Assembly (NCBI RefSeq): GCF_033118175.1
Contig: NW_026870965.1
Coordinates: forward strand, 620,001-684,000
Direction of reading: 5' to 3'
DNA: 64,000 bases
DNA from: Dama dama
Taxonomy: Eukaryota > Chordata > Mammalia > Artiodactyla > Cervidae
Shown here: positions 34,890 to 46,500 of the stretch, one piece after another
Layout of the letters: the number at the start of each line of letters is the position of its first letter
Position numbering within the stretch: the stretch's first letter is position 1
Position numbers and translations under genes: made by a program
Notes under the pieces: generated by a model
Database searches by the model: none
Told to the model about the DNA's origin: nothing
What the model saw: the letters and a program-made list of their open reading frames with translations, nothing else

Positions 34890-37510
34890 AGGGCCCGGAG
34901 AGAGCACCACCCCGAAGCACTTTTCTCCCGGGCTTGGGAGCATGGTGCGTGGCTGGCGGGAACAGCAGGAAGGAGTCCTTGCAAACCGGCCTTTGGAGGC
35001 AGCCGGGGAGGTCTTCCAAGGGCCTGTAGAGAGCACCACCCCGAAGCGCTTTTCTCCCGGGCTTGGGAGTATTGTGCGCGGGTGGCGGGAACAGCAGGCA
35101 GGAGTGCTTGAAAACCGGCCTTTGCAGGCAGCCGGGGAGGTCTTCCAGGGCCCGGTGTGAGCACCACCCCAAAAAGCTTTTCTCCCGGGCTTGGGAGCAT
35201 TCTGCGCGGCTGGTGGGAACAGCGGGCATGAGTGCTTGCAAGCTGGCCATTGGAGGCAGCCGGGGAGGTCTTCCAAGGGCCCGGAGTGAGCACCACCCCA
35301 AAATGCTTTTCTCACGGGCTTGGGAGCATTGTGCGTGGCTGGCGGGAACAGCAGGAAGGAGTCCTTGCAAACAGGCCTTTGGAGGCAGCCGGGGAGGTCT
35401 TCCAAGGGCCTGTAGAGAGCACCACCCCGAAGCGCTTTTCTCCCGGGCTTGGAACATTTGCGCGGATGGCGGGAACAGCGAGTGGGAGTGCTTCCAAACC
35501 GGCCTTTGTGGGCGCCCCGGGAGGTCTTCCATGGGCACGGAGAGAACACCACCCCGAAGCGCTTTTCTCCGGGGTTTTGGAGGATTGTGCGTGGCTGGCG
35601 GGAACAGCGAGTGGGAGTGCTTGCAAACCGGCCTTTGGGGGCAGCCAGGGAGGTCCTCCATTGGCACGGAGAGAACACCACCCCGAAGCGCTTTTCTCCC
35701 GGTCTTGGGAGCATTGTGCGAGGCTGGCGGGAACAGCGGGCGGGAGTGCTTGCAAACCGGCCTTTGGAGGCAGCTTGGGAGGTCTACCAAGGGCCCGGAG
35801 AGAGCACCATGCCGAAGCACTTTTCTCCCGGAATTGGGAGCATTGTGCGCGGCTGTCGGGAACAGCGGACATGAGTGCTTGCAAACCGGCCTTTAGAGGC
35901 AGACGGGGAGGTCTTCCAAGGGCCCGGAGAGAGCACCACCCCAAAATGCTTTTCTCCCGGGCTTGGGAGCATTGTGTGCGGCTGTCGGGTCAGCGGGAGG
36001 GAGTTCTTGAAAACCAGCCTTTGGAGGCAGCCGGGGAGGTCTTCCAAGGGCCGGGAGAGAGCACCACCCCGAAGCGCTTTTCTCCCGGGCTTGGGAGCAT
36101 TGTGCGCGGCTGGCGGGAACAGCGGGATTGAGTGCTTGCAAACCGGCCTTTGGAGGCAGCTGGGGAGGTCTTCCAAGGGTCGGGAGAGAGCACCACCCCG
36201 AAGCGCTTTTCTCCCGGGCTTGGGACCATTCTGCGCGGCTGGCGGGAACAGCGGGCATGAGTGCTTGCAAACCAGCCTTTGGAGACAAACGGGGAGGTCT
36301 TCCAAGGGCCCGGAGAGAGCACCACCCCGAAGCGCTTTTCTCCCGTGATTGGTAGCATTATGTGCAGCTGGCGGGACAGCGGGAGGGAGTTCTTGAAAAC
36401 CAGCCTTTGGAGGCAGCCGGGGAGGTCTTCCAAGGGCCCGGAGAGAGCACCACCCCGAAGCACTTTTCTCCCGGGCTTGGGAGCATTGTGCTTGGCTGGC
36501 GGGAACAGCAGGAAGGAGTCCTTGCAAACCGGCCTTTGGAGGCAGCGGGGGAGGTCTTCCAAGGGCCTGTAGAGAGCACCACCCCGAAGCGCTTTTCTCC
36601 CTGGCTTGGGAGTATTGTGCGCGGGTGGCGGGAACAGCAGGCAGGAGTGCTTGAAAACCGGCCTTTGCAGGCAGCCGGGGAGGTCTTCCAGGGCCCGGTG
36701 TGAGCACCACCCCAAAAAGCTTTTCTCCCGGGCTTGGGCGCATTGTGCGCGGCTGGTGGGAACAGCGGGCATGAGTGCTTGCAAACTGGCCATTGGAGGC
36801 AGCCGGGGAGGTCTTCCAAGGGCCAGGAGAGAGCACCACCCAGAAGCGCTTTTCTCCCGGGCTTGGAACATTTGCGCGGATGGTGGGAACAGCGAGTGGG
36901 AGTGCTTCCAAACCGGCCTTTGGGGGCACCCCGGGAGGTCTTCCATGGGCACGGAGAGAACACCACCCCGAAGCGCTTTTCTCCGGGGTTTTGGAGGATT
37001 GTGCGTGGCTGGCGGGAACAGCGAGTGGGAGTGCTTGCAAACCGGCCTTTGGGGGCAGCCAGGGAGGTCCTCCATTGGCACGGAGAGAACACCACCCCGA
37101 AGCGCTTTTCTCCCGGGCTTGGGAGCATTGTGCGAGGCTGGCGGGAACAGCGGGCGGGAGTGCTTGCAAACCGGCCTTTGGAGGCAGCTTGGGAGGTCTT
37201 CCAAGAGCCCGGAGAGAGCACCATCCCGAAGCACTTTTCTCCCGGAATTGGGAGCATTGTGCGCGGCTGTCGGGAACAGCGGACGTGAGTGCTTGCAAAC
37301 CGGCCTTTCGAGGCAGCCGGGGAGGTCTTCCAAGGGCCCGGAGAGAGCACCACCCCAAAATGCTTTTCTCCCGGGCTTGGGAGCATTGTGTGCGGCTGGC
37401 GGGTCAGCGGGAGGGAGTTCTTGAAAACCAGCCTTTGGAGGCAGCCGGGGAGGTCTTCCAAGGGCCGGGAGAGAGCACCACCCCGAAGCGCTTTTCTCCC
37501 GGGCTTGGGA
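34890..37510 (+). repeat. Internal about 1.4-kb tandem duplication within array 2
   Basis: A run of variant subunits at about 34.9-36.05 kb recurs at about 36.45-37.5 kb. GGAACATTTGCGCGG occurs at 35451 and 36865. GAGTTCTTGAAAACC occurs at 36001 and 37415. Both offsets are 1414 bp, eleven subunits. At the left end the offset is about 1543 bp (twelve subunits), because the second copy lacks one subunit that the first has near 35.28-35.4 kb. Confidence 0.75.
37306..37322 (+). promoter_or_regulatory. Perfect CENP-B box core match
   Basis: The site reads TTTCGAGGCAGCCGGGG and agrees with every fixed base of the CENP-B box core NTTCGNNNNANNCGGGN. It arises from a single G-to-C change in the usual TTTGGAGGCAGCCGGGG of the 129-bp module, third subunit from the right end of array 2. 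The change also creates a CpG in the box. Binding has not been shown. In other mammals CENP-B recognises this core in centromeric satellite. Confidence 0.6.
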
Positions 37511-37903
37511 GCATTGTGCGCGGCTGGCGGGAACAGCGGCATTGAGTGCTTGCAAACCGGCCTTTGGAGGCAGCCGGGGAGGTCTTCCAGCGGGAGAGTG
37601 CCGGTTGTGCTCAGACGCCCCACAGGCCAGGGGCAGGACCCAGCAGTGTCCCTGCCCCTGGCAGCCTTGCCCAGAACTTCCTGGCCTCCGGGGGTACTAC
37701 CCCACCAAGGGGTGGCTGCGGGGACTGGTCCAGACATGCCCGGGCGCCTCCCCAGGCTCATCCCCGCTGGTGCCTTTCCCCTGGTCCTAGGCCTCGGTTG
37801 AGGCCTCCTTGGAGAGGAGGTTGCTGGCAGGGGCTGTCTCCACACTGCAAGGTGCTGGAGCTCAGAGGGCCTCGTCAGCGGGAAGGGACCAGCAAGGGGC
37901 TGG

Positions 37904-38586
37904 ATGCCCAAGACCTCTTTGGCCCAGCAGCCTCAGGGCAGCAGGGAGAGCAAGAGGCCCAACTTGCCCCTAGGTCGGCTCTGCCCCTTCCCACACAGGC
38001 GGCCAGCCCAGCAGCTGCCTGACAGACTCTGGCTCCCCCGAGCTCTCTGCCGGTGCAGGGGGCAGGAACAGACGTGTGCTTGTGGTTCTGCCTTGGCCTG
38101 GGAGTGTGGACCCCCTGCCTGGCCCCCAGGCTCAGGGGCAAGGGCCCGGAGAGAGCACCACCCCGAAGCGCTTTTCTCCCGGGCTTGGGAGCATTGTGCG
38201 TGCCTGGCGGGAACAGCGGGCGGGAGTGTTGGCAAACCGGCCTTTGGAGGCAGCCGGGGAGGTCTTCCAGTGGGAGAGGGCCGGTTGTGCTCAGAGGCCC
38301 CACAGGCCAGGGGCAGGACCCAGCAGGGCCCCTGCCCCTGGCCAGCCTTGCCCAGACCTTCCTGGCCTCCGGGGGTACTGCCCCACCAAGGGGCAGTCTG
38401 CGGGGACTGGGTCCAGACATGCCCGGGCGCCTCCCCAGGCTCATCCCCGCTGGTGCCTTTCCCCTGGGCCTAGGCCTCGGTTGAGGCCTCCTTGGAGAGG
38501 AGGTTGCTGGCAGGGGCTGTCTCCACACTGCAAGGTGCTGGAGCTCAGAGGACCTCGTCAGAGGGAAGGGACCAGCAAGGGGCTGG
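37904..38586 (+). repeat. Chimeric monomer from unequal exchange (copy A)
   Basis: The left half shares GTGCTTGTGGTTCTGCC (near 38074) with the monomer at 53642. The right half shares GCGTGCCTGGCGGG, GGGCAGTCTGC and AGAGGACCTCGTCAG with the next monomer, 54325. Copy A therefore has one monomer where copy B has two. The switch lies between about 38077 and 38200, in the first part of the 129-bp module. Either a deletion in A or a duplication in B fits. The fused variants favour a deletion in A. Confidence 0.7.
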
Positions 38587-41314
38587 ATGCCCAAGACCTC
38601 TTTGGCCCAGCAGCCTCAGGGCAGCAGGGAGAGCAATAAGCCCAACTTGCCCCTAGGTCGGCTCTGCCCCTTCCCACACAGGCGGCCAGCCCAGCAGCTG
38701 CCTGACAGACTCTGGCTCCCCCGAGCTCTCTGCCGGTGCAGGGGGCAGATCAGACGTGTGCATGTGGTTCTGCCTTGGCCTGGGTGTGTGGACACCCTGC
38801 CTTGCCGCCAGGCTCAGGGGCAAGGGCCCGGAGAGAGCACCACCCTGAAGCGCTTTTCTCCCGGGCTTAGGAGCATTGTGCACGCCTGCTGGGAACAGTG
38901 GGCGGGAGCGCTTGCAAACCGGCCTTTGGAGGCAGCCGGGGAGGTCTTCCAGTGGGAGAGGGCCGGTTGTGCTCAGAGGCCCCACAGGCCAGGGGCAGGA
39001 CCCAGCAGGGCCCCTGCCCCTGGCCAGCCTTGCCCAGACCTTCCTGGCCTCCGGGGGTACTGCCCCACCAAGGGGCAGGCTGCGGGGACTGGGTCCAGAC
39101 ATGCTCGGGCGCCTCCCCTGGCTCATCCCCGCTGGTGCCTTTCCCCTGGGCCTAGGCCTCGGTTGAGGCATCCTTGGAGAGGAGGTTGCTGGCAGGGGCT
39201 GTCTCCACACTGCAAGCTGCTGGAGCTCAGAGGGCCTCGTCAGAGGGAAGGGACCAGTAAGGGGCTGGATGCCCAAGACATCTTTGGCCCAGCAGCCTCA
39301 GGGCAGCAGGGAGAGCAAGAGGCCCATCTTGCCCCTAGGGCGGCTCTGCCCCTTCCCACACAGGCGGCCAACCCAGCAGCTGCCTGACAGACTCTGGCTC
39401 CCCAAGCTCTCTGCCGGTGCAGGGGACAGGAACAGACGTGGGCATGCGGTTCTGCCTTGGCCTGGGAGTGTGTTCCCCCTGCCTTGCCCCCAGGCTCAGG
39501 GGCAAGGGCCCGGAGAGAGCACCACACCGAAGCGCTTTTCTCCCGGGCTTGGGAGCTTTGTGCATTCCTGACGTGAACAGCGGGCGGGAGTGTTTGCAAA
39601 CAGGACTTTGGAGGCAGCCGGGGAGGTCTTCCAGTGGGAGAGGGCCGGTTGTGCTCAGAGGCCCCACAGGCCAGGGTCAGGACCCAGCAGGGCCCCTGCC
39701 CCTGTCCAGACTTGCCCAGACCTTCCTGGCCTCCGGGGGTACTGCCCCACCAAGGGGCAGGCTGTGGAGACTGGGTCCAGACATGTCCGTGCGCCTCCCC
39801 AGGATCATCCCCGCTGGTGCCTTTCCCCTGGGTGTAGGCCTCGGTTGAGGCCTCTTTGGAGAGGAGGTTGCTGACAGGGGGTGTCTCCACACTGCAAGGT
39901 GCTGGAGCTCAGAGGGCCTCGTCAGAGGGAAGGGACCAGCAAGGGGCTGGATGCCCAAGACGTCTTTGGCCCAGCAGCCTCAGGGCAGCAGGGAGAGCAA
40001 GAGGCCCAACTTGCCCCTAGGTCTGCTCTGCCCCTTCCCACACAGGCGGCCAGCCCAGCAGCTGCCTGACAGACTCTGGATCCCCCGAGCTCTCTGCCGG
40101 TGCAGGGGTCAGGAACAGACGTGTGCATGTGGTTCTGCCTTGGTCTGGGAGTGTGGACCCACTGCCTGGCCCCCAGGCTTAGGGACAAGGGCCCGGAGAG
40201 AGCACCACCCTGAAGCGCTTTTCTCCCGGGCTTGGGAGCATTGTGCGTGCCTGGCGGGAACAGAGGGCGGGAGTGTTGGCAAACCGGCCTTTGGAGGCAG
40301 CCGGGGAGGTCTTCCAGTGGGAGAGGGCCGGTTGTGCTCAGAGGCCCCACAGGCCAGGGGCAGGACCCAGCAGGGCCCCTGCCCCTGGCCAGCCTTGCCC
40401 AGACCTTCCTGGCCTCCGGGGGTACTGCCCCACCAAGGGGCAGGCTGCGGGGACTGGGTCCAGACATGCCCGGGCGCCTCCCCAGGCTCATCCCCGCTGG
40501 TGCCTTTCCCCTGGTCCTAGGCCTCGGTTGAGTCCTCCTTGGAGAGGAGGTTGCTGGCAGGGCCTGTCTCCACACTGTAAGGTGCTGGAGCTCAGCGGGC
40601 CTCGTAAGAGGGAAGGGACAAGCAAGGGGCTGGATGCCCAAACCTCTTTGGCCCAGCAGCCTCAGGGCAGCAGGGAGAGCAAGAGGCCCAACTTGCCCCT
40701 AGGTCGGCTCTGCCTCTTCCCACACAGGCGGCCAGCCCAGCAGCTGCCTGACAGACTCTGGCTCCCCCGAGCTCTCTGCCGGTGCAGGGGGCAGATCAGA
40801 CGTGTGCATGTGGTTCTGCCTTGGCCTGGGAGTGTGGACACCCTGCCTTGCCCCCAGGCTCAGGGGCAAGGTCCCAGAGAGAATACCACCCTGAAGCGCT
40901 TTTCTCCCGGGCTTAGGAGCATTGTGCCCGCCTGTTGGGAACAGTGGGCGGGAGCGCTTGCAAACCGGCCTTTGGAGGCAGCCGGGGAGGTCTTCCAGTG
41001 GGAAAGGGCCGGTTGTGCTCAGAGGCCCCACAGGGCAGGGGCAGGACCCAGCAGGGCCCCTGCCCCTGGCCAGCCTTGCCCAGACCTTCCTGGCCTCCGG
41101 GGGTACTGCCCCACCAAGGGGCAGGCTGCGGGGACTGGGTCCAGACATGCTCGGGCGCCTCCCCTGGCTCATCCCCGCTGGTGCCTTTCCCCTGGGCCTA
41201 GGCCTCGGTTGAGGCCTCCTTGGAGAGGAGGTTGCTGGCAGGGGCTGTCTCCACACTGCAAGGTGCTGGAGCTCAGAGGGCCTCGTCAGAGGGAAGGGAC
41301 CAGTAAGGGGCTGG

Positions 41315-42679
41315 ATGCCCAAGACGTCTTTGGCCCAGCAGCCTCAGGGCAGCAGGGAGAGCAAGAGGCCCAACTTGCCCCTAGGGCGGCTCTGCCCCTT
41401 CCCACACAGGCAGCCAACCCTGCAGCTGCCTGACAGACTCTGGCTCCCCCAAGCTCTCTGCCGGTGCAGGGGACAGGAACAGACGTGGGCATGTGGTTCT
41501 GCCTTGGCCTGGGAGTGTGTTCCCCCTGCCTTGCCCCCAGGCTCAGGGGCAAGGGCCTGGAGAGACCACCACTCCGAAGCGCTTTTCTCCCGGGCTTGGG
41601 ATCATTGTGCGCGCCTGGCGGGAACACTGGGCGGGAGTGCTTGCAAACCGGCCTTTGGAGGCAGCCGGGGAGGTCTTCCAGTGGGAGAGGGCCGGTTGTG
41701 CTCAGAGGCCCCACAGGCCAGGGGCAGGACCCAGCAGGGCCCCTGCCCCTGGCCAGCCTTTCCCAGACCTTCCTGGCCTCCGGGGGTACTGCCCCACCAA
41801 GGGGCAGTCTGCGGGGACAGGGTCCAGACATTCACGGGCGCCTCCCCTGGCTCAACCCTGCTGGTGCCTTTCCCCTGGGCCTAGGCCTAGGTTGAGGCCT
41901 CCTTGGAGAGGAGATTGCTGGCAGGTGCTGTCTCCACACTGCAAGGTGCTGGAGCTCGGAGGGCCTCGTCAGAGGGAAGGGACCAGTAAGGGGCTGGATG
42001 CCCAAAACGTCTTTGGCCCAGCAGCCTCAGGGCAGCAGGGAGAGCAAGAGGCCCAACTTGCCCCTAGGTCGTCTCTGCCCCTTCCCACACAGGCGGCCAG
42101 CCCAGCACCTGCCTGAGAGACTCTGGCTCCCCCGAGCTCTCTGCCGGTGAGGGGACAGGAACAGACGTGTGCATGTGGTTCTGCCTTGGTCTGGTAGAGT
42201 GTTCCCCCTGCCTTGCCCACAGGCTCAGGGGCAAGGGCCCGGAGAGAGCACCACCTCGAAGTGCTTTTCTCCCGGGCTTGGGAGCATTGTGCGTGCCTGG
42301 CGGGAACAGCGGGCAGGAGTGTTGGCAAACTGGCCTTTGGAGGCAGCTGGGGAGCTCTTCCAGCGGGAGAGGGCCGGTTGTGCTCAGAGGCCCTACAGGC
42401 CAGGGGCAGGACCCAGCAGGGCCCCTGCCCCTGGCCAGCCTTGCCCAGACCTTCCTGGCCTCCGGGGGTACTGCCCCACCAAGGGGCAGGCTGCGGGGAC
42501 TGGGTCCAGACATGCCCGGGCGCCTCCCCAGGCTCATCCCCGCTGGTGCCTTTCCCCTGGGCCTAGGCCTCGGTTGAGGCCTCCTTGGAGAGGAGGTTGC
42601 TGGCAGGGGCTGTCTCCACACTGCAAGGTGCTGGAGCTCAGAGGGCCTCGTCAGAGGGAAGGGACCAGCAAGGGGCTGG
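41315..42679 (+). repeat. Two-monomer haplotype block, copy 2 of 3
   Basis: Shares GGATCATTGTGCGCGCC, ACATTCACGGGCGCC, GAGATTGCTGGCAGGTG and CCTGAGAGACTC with 733-2095 and 57737-59101. The second monomer has a small deletion in CCGGTGAGGGGACAGG (near 42146), where its partners read GGTGCAGGGGACAGG. Confidence 0.75.
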
Positions 42680-42912
42680 ATACCCAAGACCTCTTTGGCC
42701 CAGCAGCCTCAGGGCAGCAGGGAGAACAAGAGGCCCAACTTGCCCCTAGGTCGGCTCTGCCCCTTCCCACACAGGCGGCCAGCCCAGCAGCTGCCTGACA
42801 GACTCTGGCTCCCCCGAGCTCTCTGCCGGTGCAGGAGGCAGATCAGAGGTGTGCATTTGGTTCTGACTGGACCTGGGAGTGTGGACACCGTGCCTTGCCC
42901 CCAGGCTCAGGG

Positions 42913-42918
42913 GTAAGT
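42913..42918 (+). other. GTAAGT variant within inverted repeat 1
   Basis: GGGGCAAGGGC is changed to GGGGTAAGTGC, giving a sequence that resembles a mammalian 5' splice site (GG/GTAAGT). It also breaks the right arm of inverted repeat 1. The change occurs in four monomers only: here, and at 43594-43599, 59335-59340 and 60016-60021. No transcript evidence is available. Confidence 0.5.
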
Positions 42919-43593
42919 GCCCGGAGAGAACACCACCCTGAAGCGCTTTTCTCCCGGGCTTGGGAGCATTGTGCACGCCTGCTGGGAACAGTGGGCGGGA
43001 GCGCTTGCAAACCGGCCTTTGGAGGCAGCCGGGGAGGTCTTCCAGTGGGAGAGGGCCGGTTGTGCTCAGAGGCCCCACAGGCCAGGGGCAGGACGCAGCA
43101 GGGCCCCTGCCCCTGGCCAGCCTTGCCCGACCTTCCTGGCCTCCGGGGGTACTGCCCCACCAAGGGGCAGGCTGCGGGCACAGGGTCCAGACATGCTCGG
43201 GCGCCTCCCCTGGCTCATCCACGCTGGTGCCTTTCCCCTGGTCCTAGGCCTCGGTTGAGGCCTCCTTGGAGAGGAGGTTGCTGGCAGGGGCTGTCTCCAC
43301 ACTGCAAGGTGCTGGAGCTCAGAGGGCCTCGTCAGAGGGAAGGGTCCAGCAAGGGGCTGGATGCCCAAGATGTCTTTGGCCCAGCAGCCTCAGGGCAGCA
43401 GGGAGAGCAAGAGGCCCAACTTGCCCCTAGGTCGGCTCTGCCCCTTCCCACACAGGCGGCCAGCCCAGCAGCTGCCTGACAGACTCTGGCTCCCCCGAGC
43501 TCTCTGCCGGTGCAGGAGGCAGATCAAAGGTGTGCATGTGGTTCTGACTGGACCTGGGAGTGTGGACACCGTGCCTTGCCCCCAGGCTCAGGG

Positions 43594-43599
43594 GTAAGT
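43594..43599 (+). other. GTAAGT variant, second copy
   Basis: Same change as at 42913, in the adjacent monomer, which differs in having GATCAAAGG for GATCAGAGG. The pair of neighbours implies a local one-monomer duplication. Confidence 0.5.
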
Positions 43600-46500
43600 G
43601 CCCGGAGAGAACACCACCCTGAAGCGCTTTTCTCCCGGGCTTGGGAGCATTGTGCACGCCTGCTGGGAACAGTGGGCGGGAGCGCTTGCAAACCGGCCTT
43701 TGGAGGCAGCCGGGGAGGTCTTCCAGTGGGAGAGGGCCGGTTGTGCTCAGAGGCCCCACAGGCCAGAGGCAGGACCCAGCAGAGCCCCTGCCCCTGACCA
43801 GCCTTGCCCAGACCTTCCTGGCCTCCGGGGGTACTGCCCCACCAAGGGGCAGGCTGCGGGGACTGGGTCCAGACATGTCCGTGCGCCTCCCCAGGATCAT
43901 CCCCGCTGGTGCCTTTCCCCTGGGCGTAGGCCTCGGTTGAGGCCTCCTTGGAGAGGAGGTTGCTGGCAGGGGCTGTCTCCACACTGCAAGGTGCTGGAGC
44001 TCAGAGGGCCTCGTCAGAGGGAAGGGACCAGCAAAGGGCTGGATGCCCAAGACCTCTTTGACCCAGCAGCCTCAGGGCAGCAGGGAGAGCAAGAGGCCCG
44101 ACTTGCCCCTAGGTCGGCTCTGCCCCGTCGCACACAGGCAGCCAGCCCAGCAGCAGCCTGGCAGTCTCTGGCTTCCCCAGCTCTCTGCCGGTGCCGGGGG
44201 CAGGAACAGACGTGTTCATGTCGTTCTGTCTTGGCCTGGGAGTGTGTTCCCCCTGCCTGGCCCCCAGGCTCAGGGGCAAGGGCCCGGAGAGAGCAGCACC
44301 CCGAAGCGCTTTTCTCCCGGGCTTGGGAGCATTGTGCGTGCCTGGCGGGAACAGCGGGCGGGAGTGCTTGCAAACCGGCCTTTGGAGGCAGACGGGGAGG
44401 TCTTCCAGCGGGAGAGTACCGGTTGTGCTCAGACGCCCCACAGGCCAGGGGCAGGACCCAGCGCTGTCCCTGCCCCTGGCAGCCTTGCACAGACCTTCCT
44501 GGCCTCCGGGGGTACTGCCCCACCAAGGGGCAGGCTGCGGGGACTGGGTCCAGACATGCCCGGGCGCCTCCCCAGGCTCATCCCCGCTGGTGCCTTTCCC
44601 CTGGGCCTAGGCCTCGGTTGAGGCCTCATTGGAGAGGAGGTTGCTGGCAGGGGCTGTCTCCACACTGCAAGGTGCTGGAGCTCAGAGGGCCTCGTCAGAG
44701 GGAAGGGACCAGCAAGGGGCTGGATGCCCAAGACCTCTTTGGCCCAGCAGCCTCAGGGCAGCAGGGAGAGGAAGAGGCCCAACTTGCCCCTAGGTCGGCT
44801 CTGCCCCTTCCCACACAGGCAGCCAGCCCAGCAGCAGCCTGGCAGTCTCTGGCTCCCCCGAGCTCTCTGCCGGTGTAGGGGGCAGGAACAGACGTGTGCA
44901 TGTGGTTCTGCCTTGGCCTGGGAGTGTGTTCCCCCTGCCTGGCCCCCAGGCTCAGGGGCAAGGGCGCGGAGAGAGCACCACCCCGAAGCGCTTTTCTCCC
45001 GGGCTTGGGAGCATTGTGCGTGCCTGGCGGGAACAGCGGGCGGGAGTGCTTGCAAACCGGCCTTTGGAGGCAGACGCGGAGGTCTTCCAGCGGGAGAGTG
45101 CCACTTGTGCTCAGACGCCCCACAGGCCAGGGGCAGGACCCAGCGCTGTCCCTGCCCCTGGCAGCCTTGCCAAGACCTTCCTGGCCTCCGGGGGTACTAC
45201 CCCACCAAGGGGCAGGCTGCGGGGACTGGGTCCAGACATGCCCGGGCGCCTCGCCAGGCTCATCCCCGCTGGTGCCTTTCCCCTGGGCCTAGGCCTCGGT
45301 TGAGGCCTCCTTGGAGAGGAGGTTGCTGGCAGGGGCTGTCTCCACACTGCAAGGTGCTGGAGCTCAGAGGGCCTTGTCAGCGGGAAGGGACCAGCAAGGG
45401 GCTGGATGCCCAAGACCTCTTTGGCCCAGCAGCCTCAGGGCAGCAGGGAGAGGAAGAGGCCCAACTTGCCCCTAGGTCGGCTCTGTCCATTCCCACACAG
45501 GCAGCCAACCCAGCAGCTGCCTGACAGACTCTGGCTCCCCCGAGCTCTCTGCCGGTGTAGGGGGCAGGAACAGACGTGTGCATGTGGTTCTGCCTTGGTC
45601 TGGGAGTGTGTTCCCCCTGCCTTGCCCCCAGGCTCAGGGGCAAGGGCCCGGAGAGAGCACCACCCCGAAGCTCTTTTCTCCCGGGCTTGGGAGCATTGTG
45701 CGTGCCTGGCGGGAACAGTGGGCGGGAGTGTTGGCAAACCGGCCTTTGGAGGCAGCCGGGGAGGTCTTCCAGTGGGAGAGGGCCGGTTGTGCTCAGAGGC
45801 CCCACAGGCCAGGGGCAGGACCCAGCAGGGCCCCTGCCCCTGGCCAGCCTTGCCCAGACCTTCCTGGCCTCCGGGGGTACTGCCCCACCAAGGGGCAGGC
45901 TGCGGGGACTGGGTCCAGACATGCCCGGGCGCCTCCCCAGGCTCATCCCCGCTGGTGCCTTTCCCCTGGTCCTAGGCCTCGGTTAGGGCCTCCTTGGAGA
46001 GGAGGTTGCTGGCAGGGGCTGTCTCCACACTGCAAGGTGCTGGAGCTCAGAGGGCCTCGTCAGAGGGAAGGGACCAGCAAGGGGCTGAATGCCCAAGACC
46101 TCTTTGGCCCAGCAGCCTCAGGGCAGCAGGGAGAGCAAGAGGCCCAACTTGCCCCTAGGGCGGCTCTGCCCCTTCCCACACAGGCGGCCAACCCAGCAGC
46201 TGCCTGACAGACTCTGGCTCCCCCAAGCTCTCTGCCGGTGCAGGGGACAGGAACAGACGTGGGCATGCGGTTCTGCCTTGGCCTGGGAGTGTGTTCCCCC
46301 TGCCTTGCCCCCAGGCTCAGGGGCAAGGGCCCGGAGAGAGCACCACACCGAAGCGCTTTTCTCCCCGGCTTGGGAGCTTTGTGCATTCCTGACGTGAACA
46401 GCGGGCGGGACTGTTTGCAAACAGGACTTTGGAGGCAGCCGGGGAGGTCTTCCAGTGGGAGAGGGCCGGTTGTGCTCAGAGGCCCCACAGGCCAGGGTCA

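Larger units (their letters stand above)
33603..37589 (+). repeat. Array 2: about 31 tandem copies of the 129-bp module
   Basis: The length is 3987 bp (31 x 128.6). It sits inside the monomer anchored at 33366, which is stretched to 4538 bp. It enters through AGGGCCCAGAGAGAGCACC and exits into the CGGGAGAGTGCC subtype of ordinary sequence, unlike array 1, which exits into GTGGGAGAGGGCC. The variant order at 34.1-35.3 kb parallels array 1 at 7.6-9.1 kb (for example ACTGATCACC at 34383 against 7885). Several subunits carry short deletions, for example GGAGCATTTGCG near 33652 and GGAACATTTGCG near 35451 and 36865. Confidence 0.95.
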
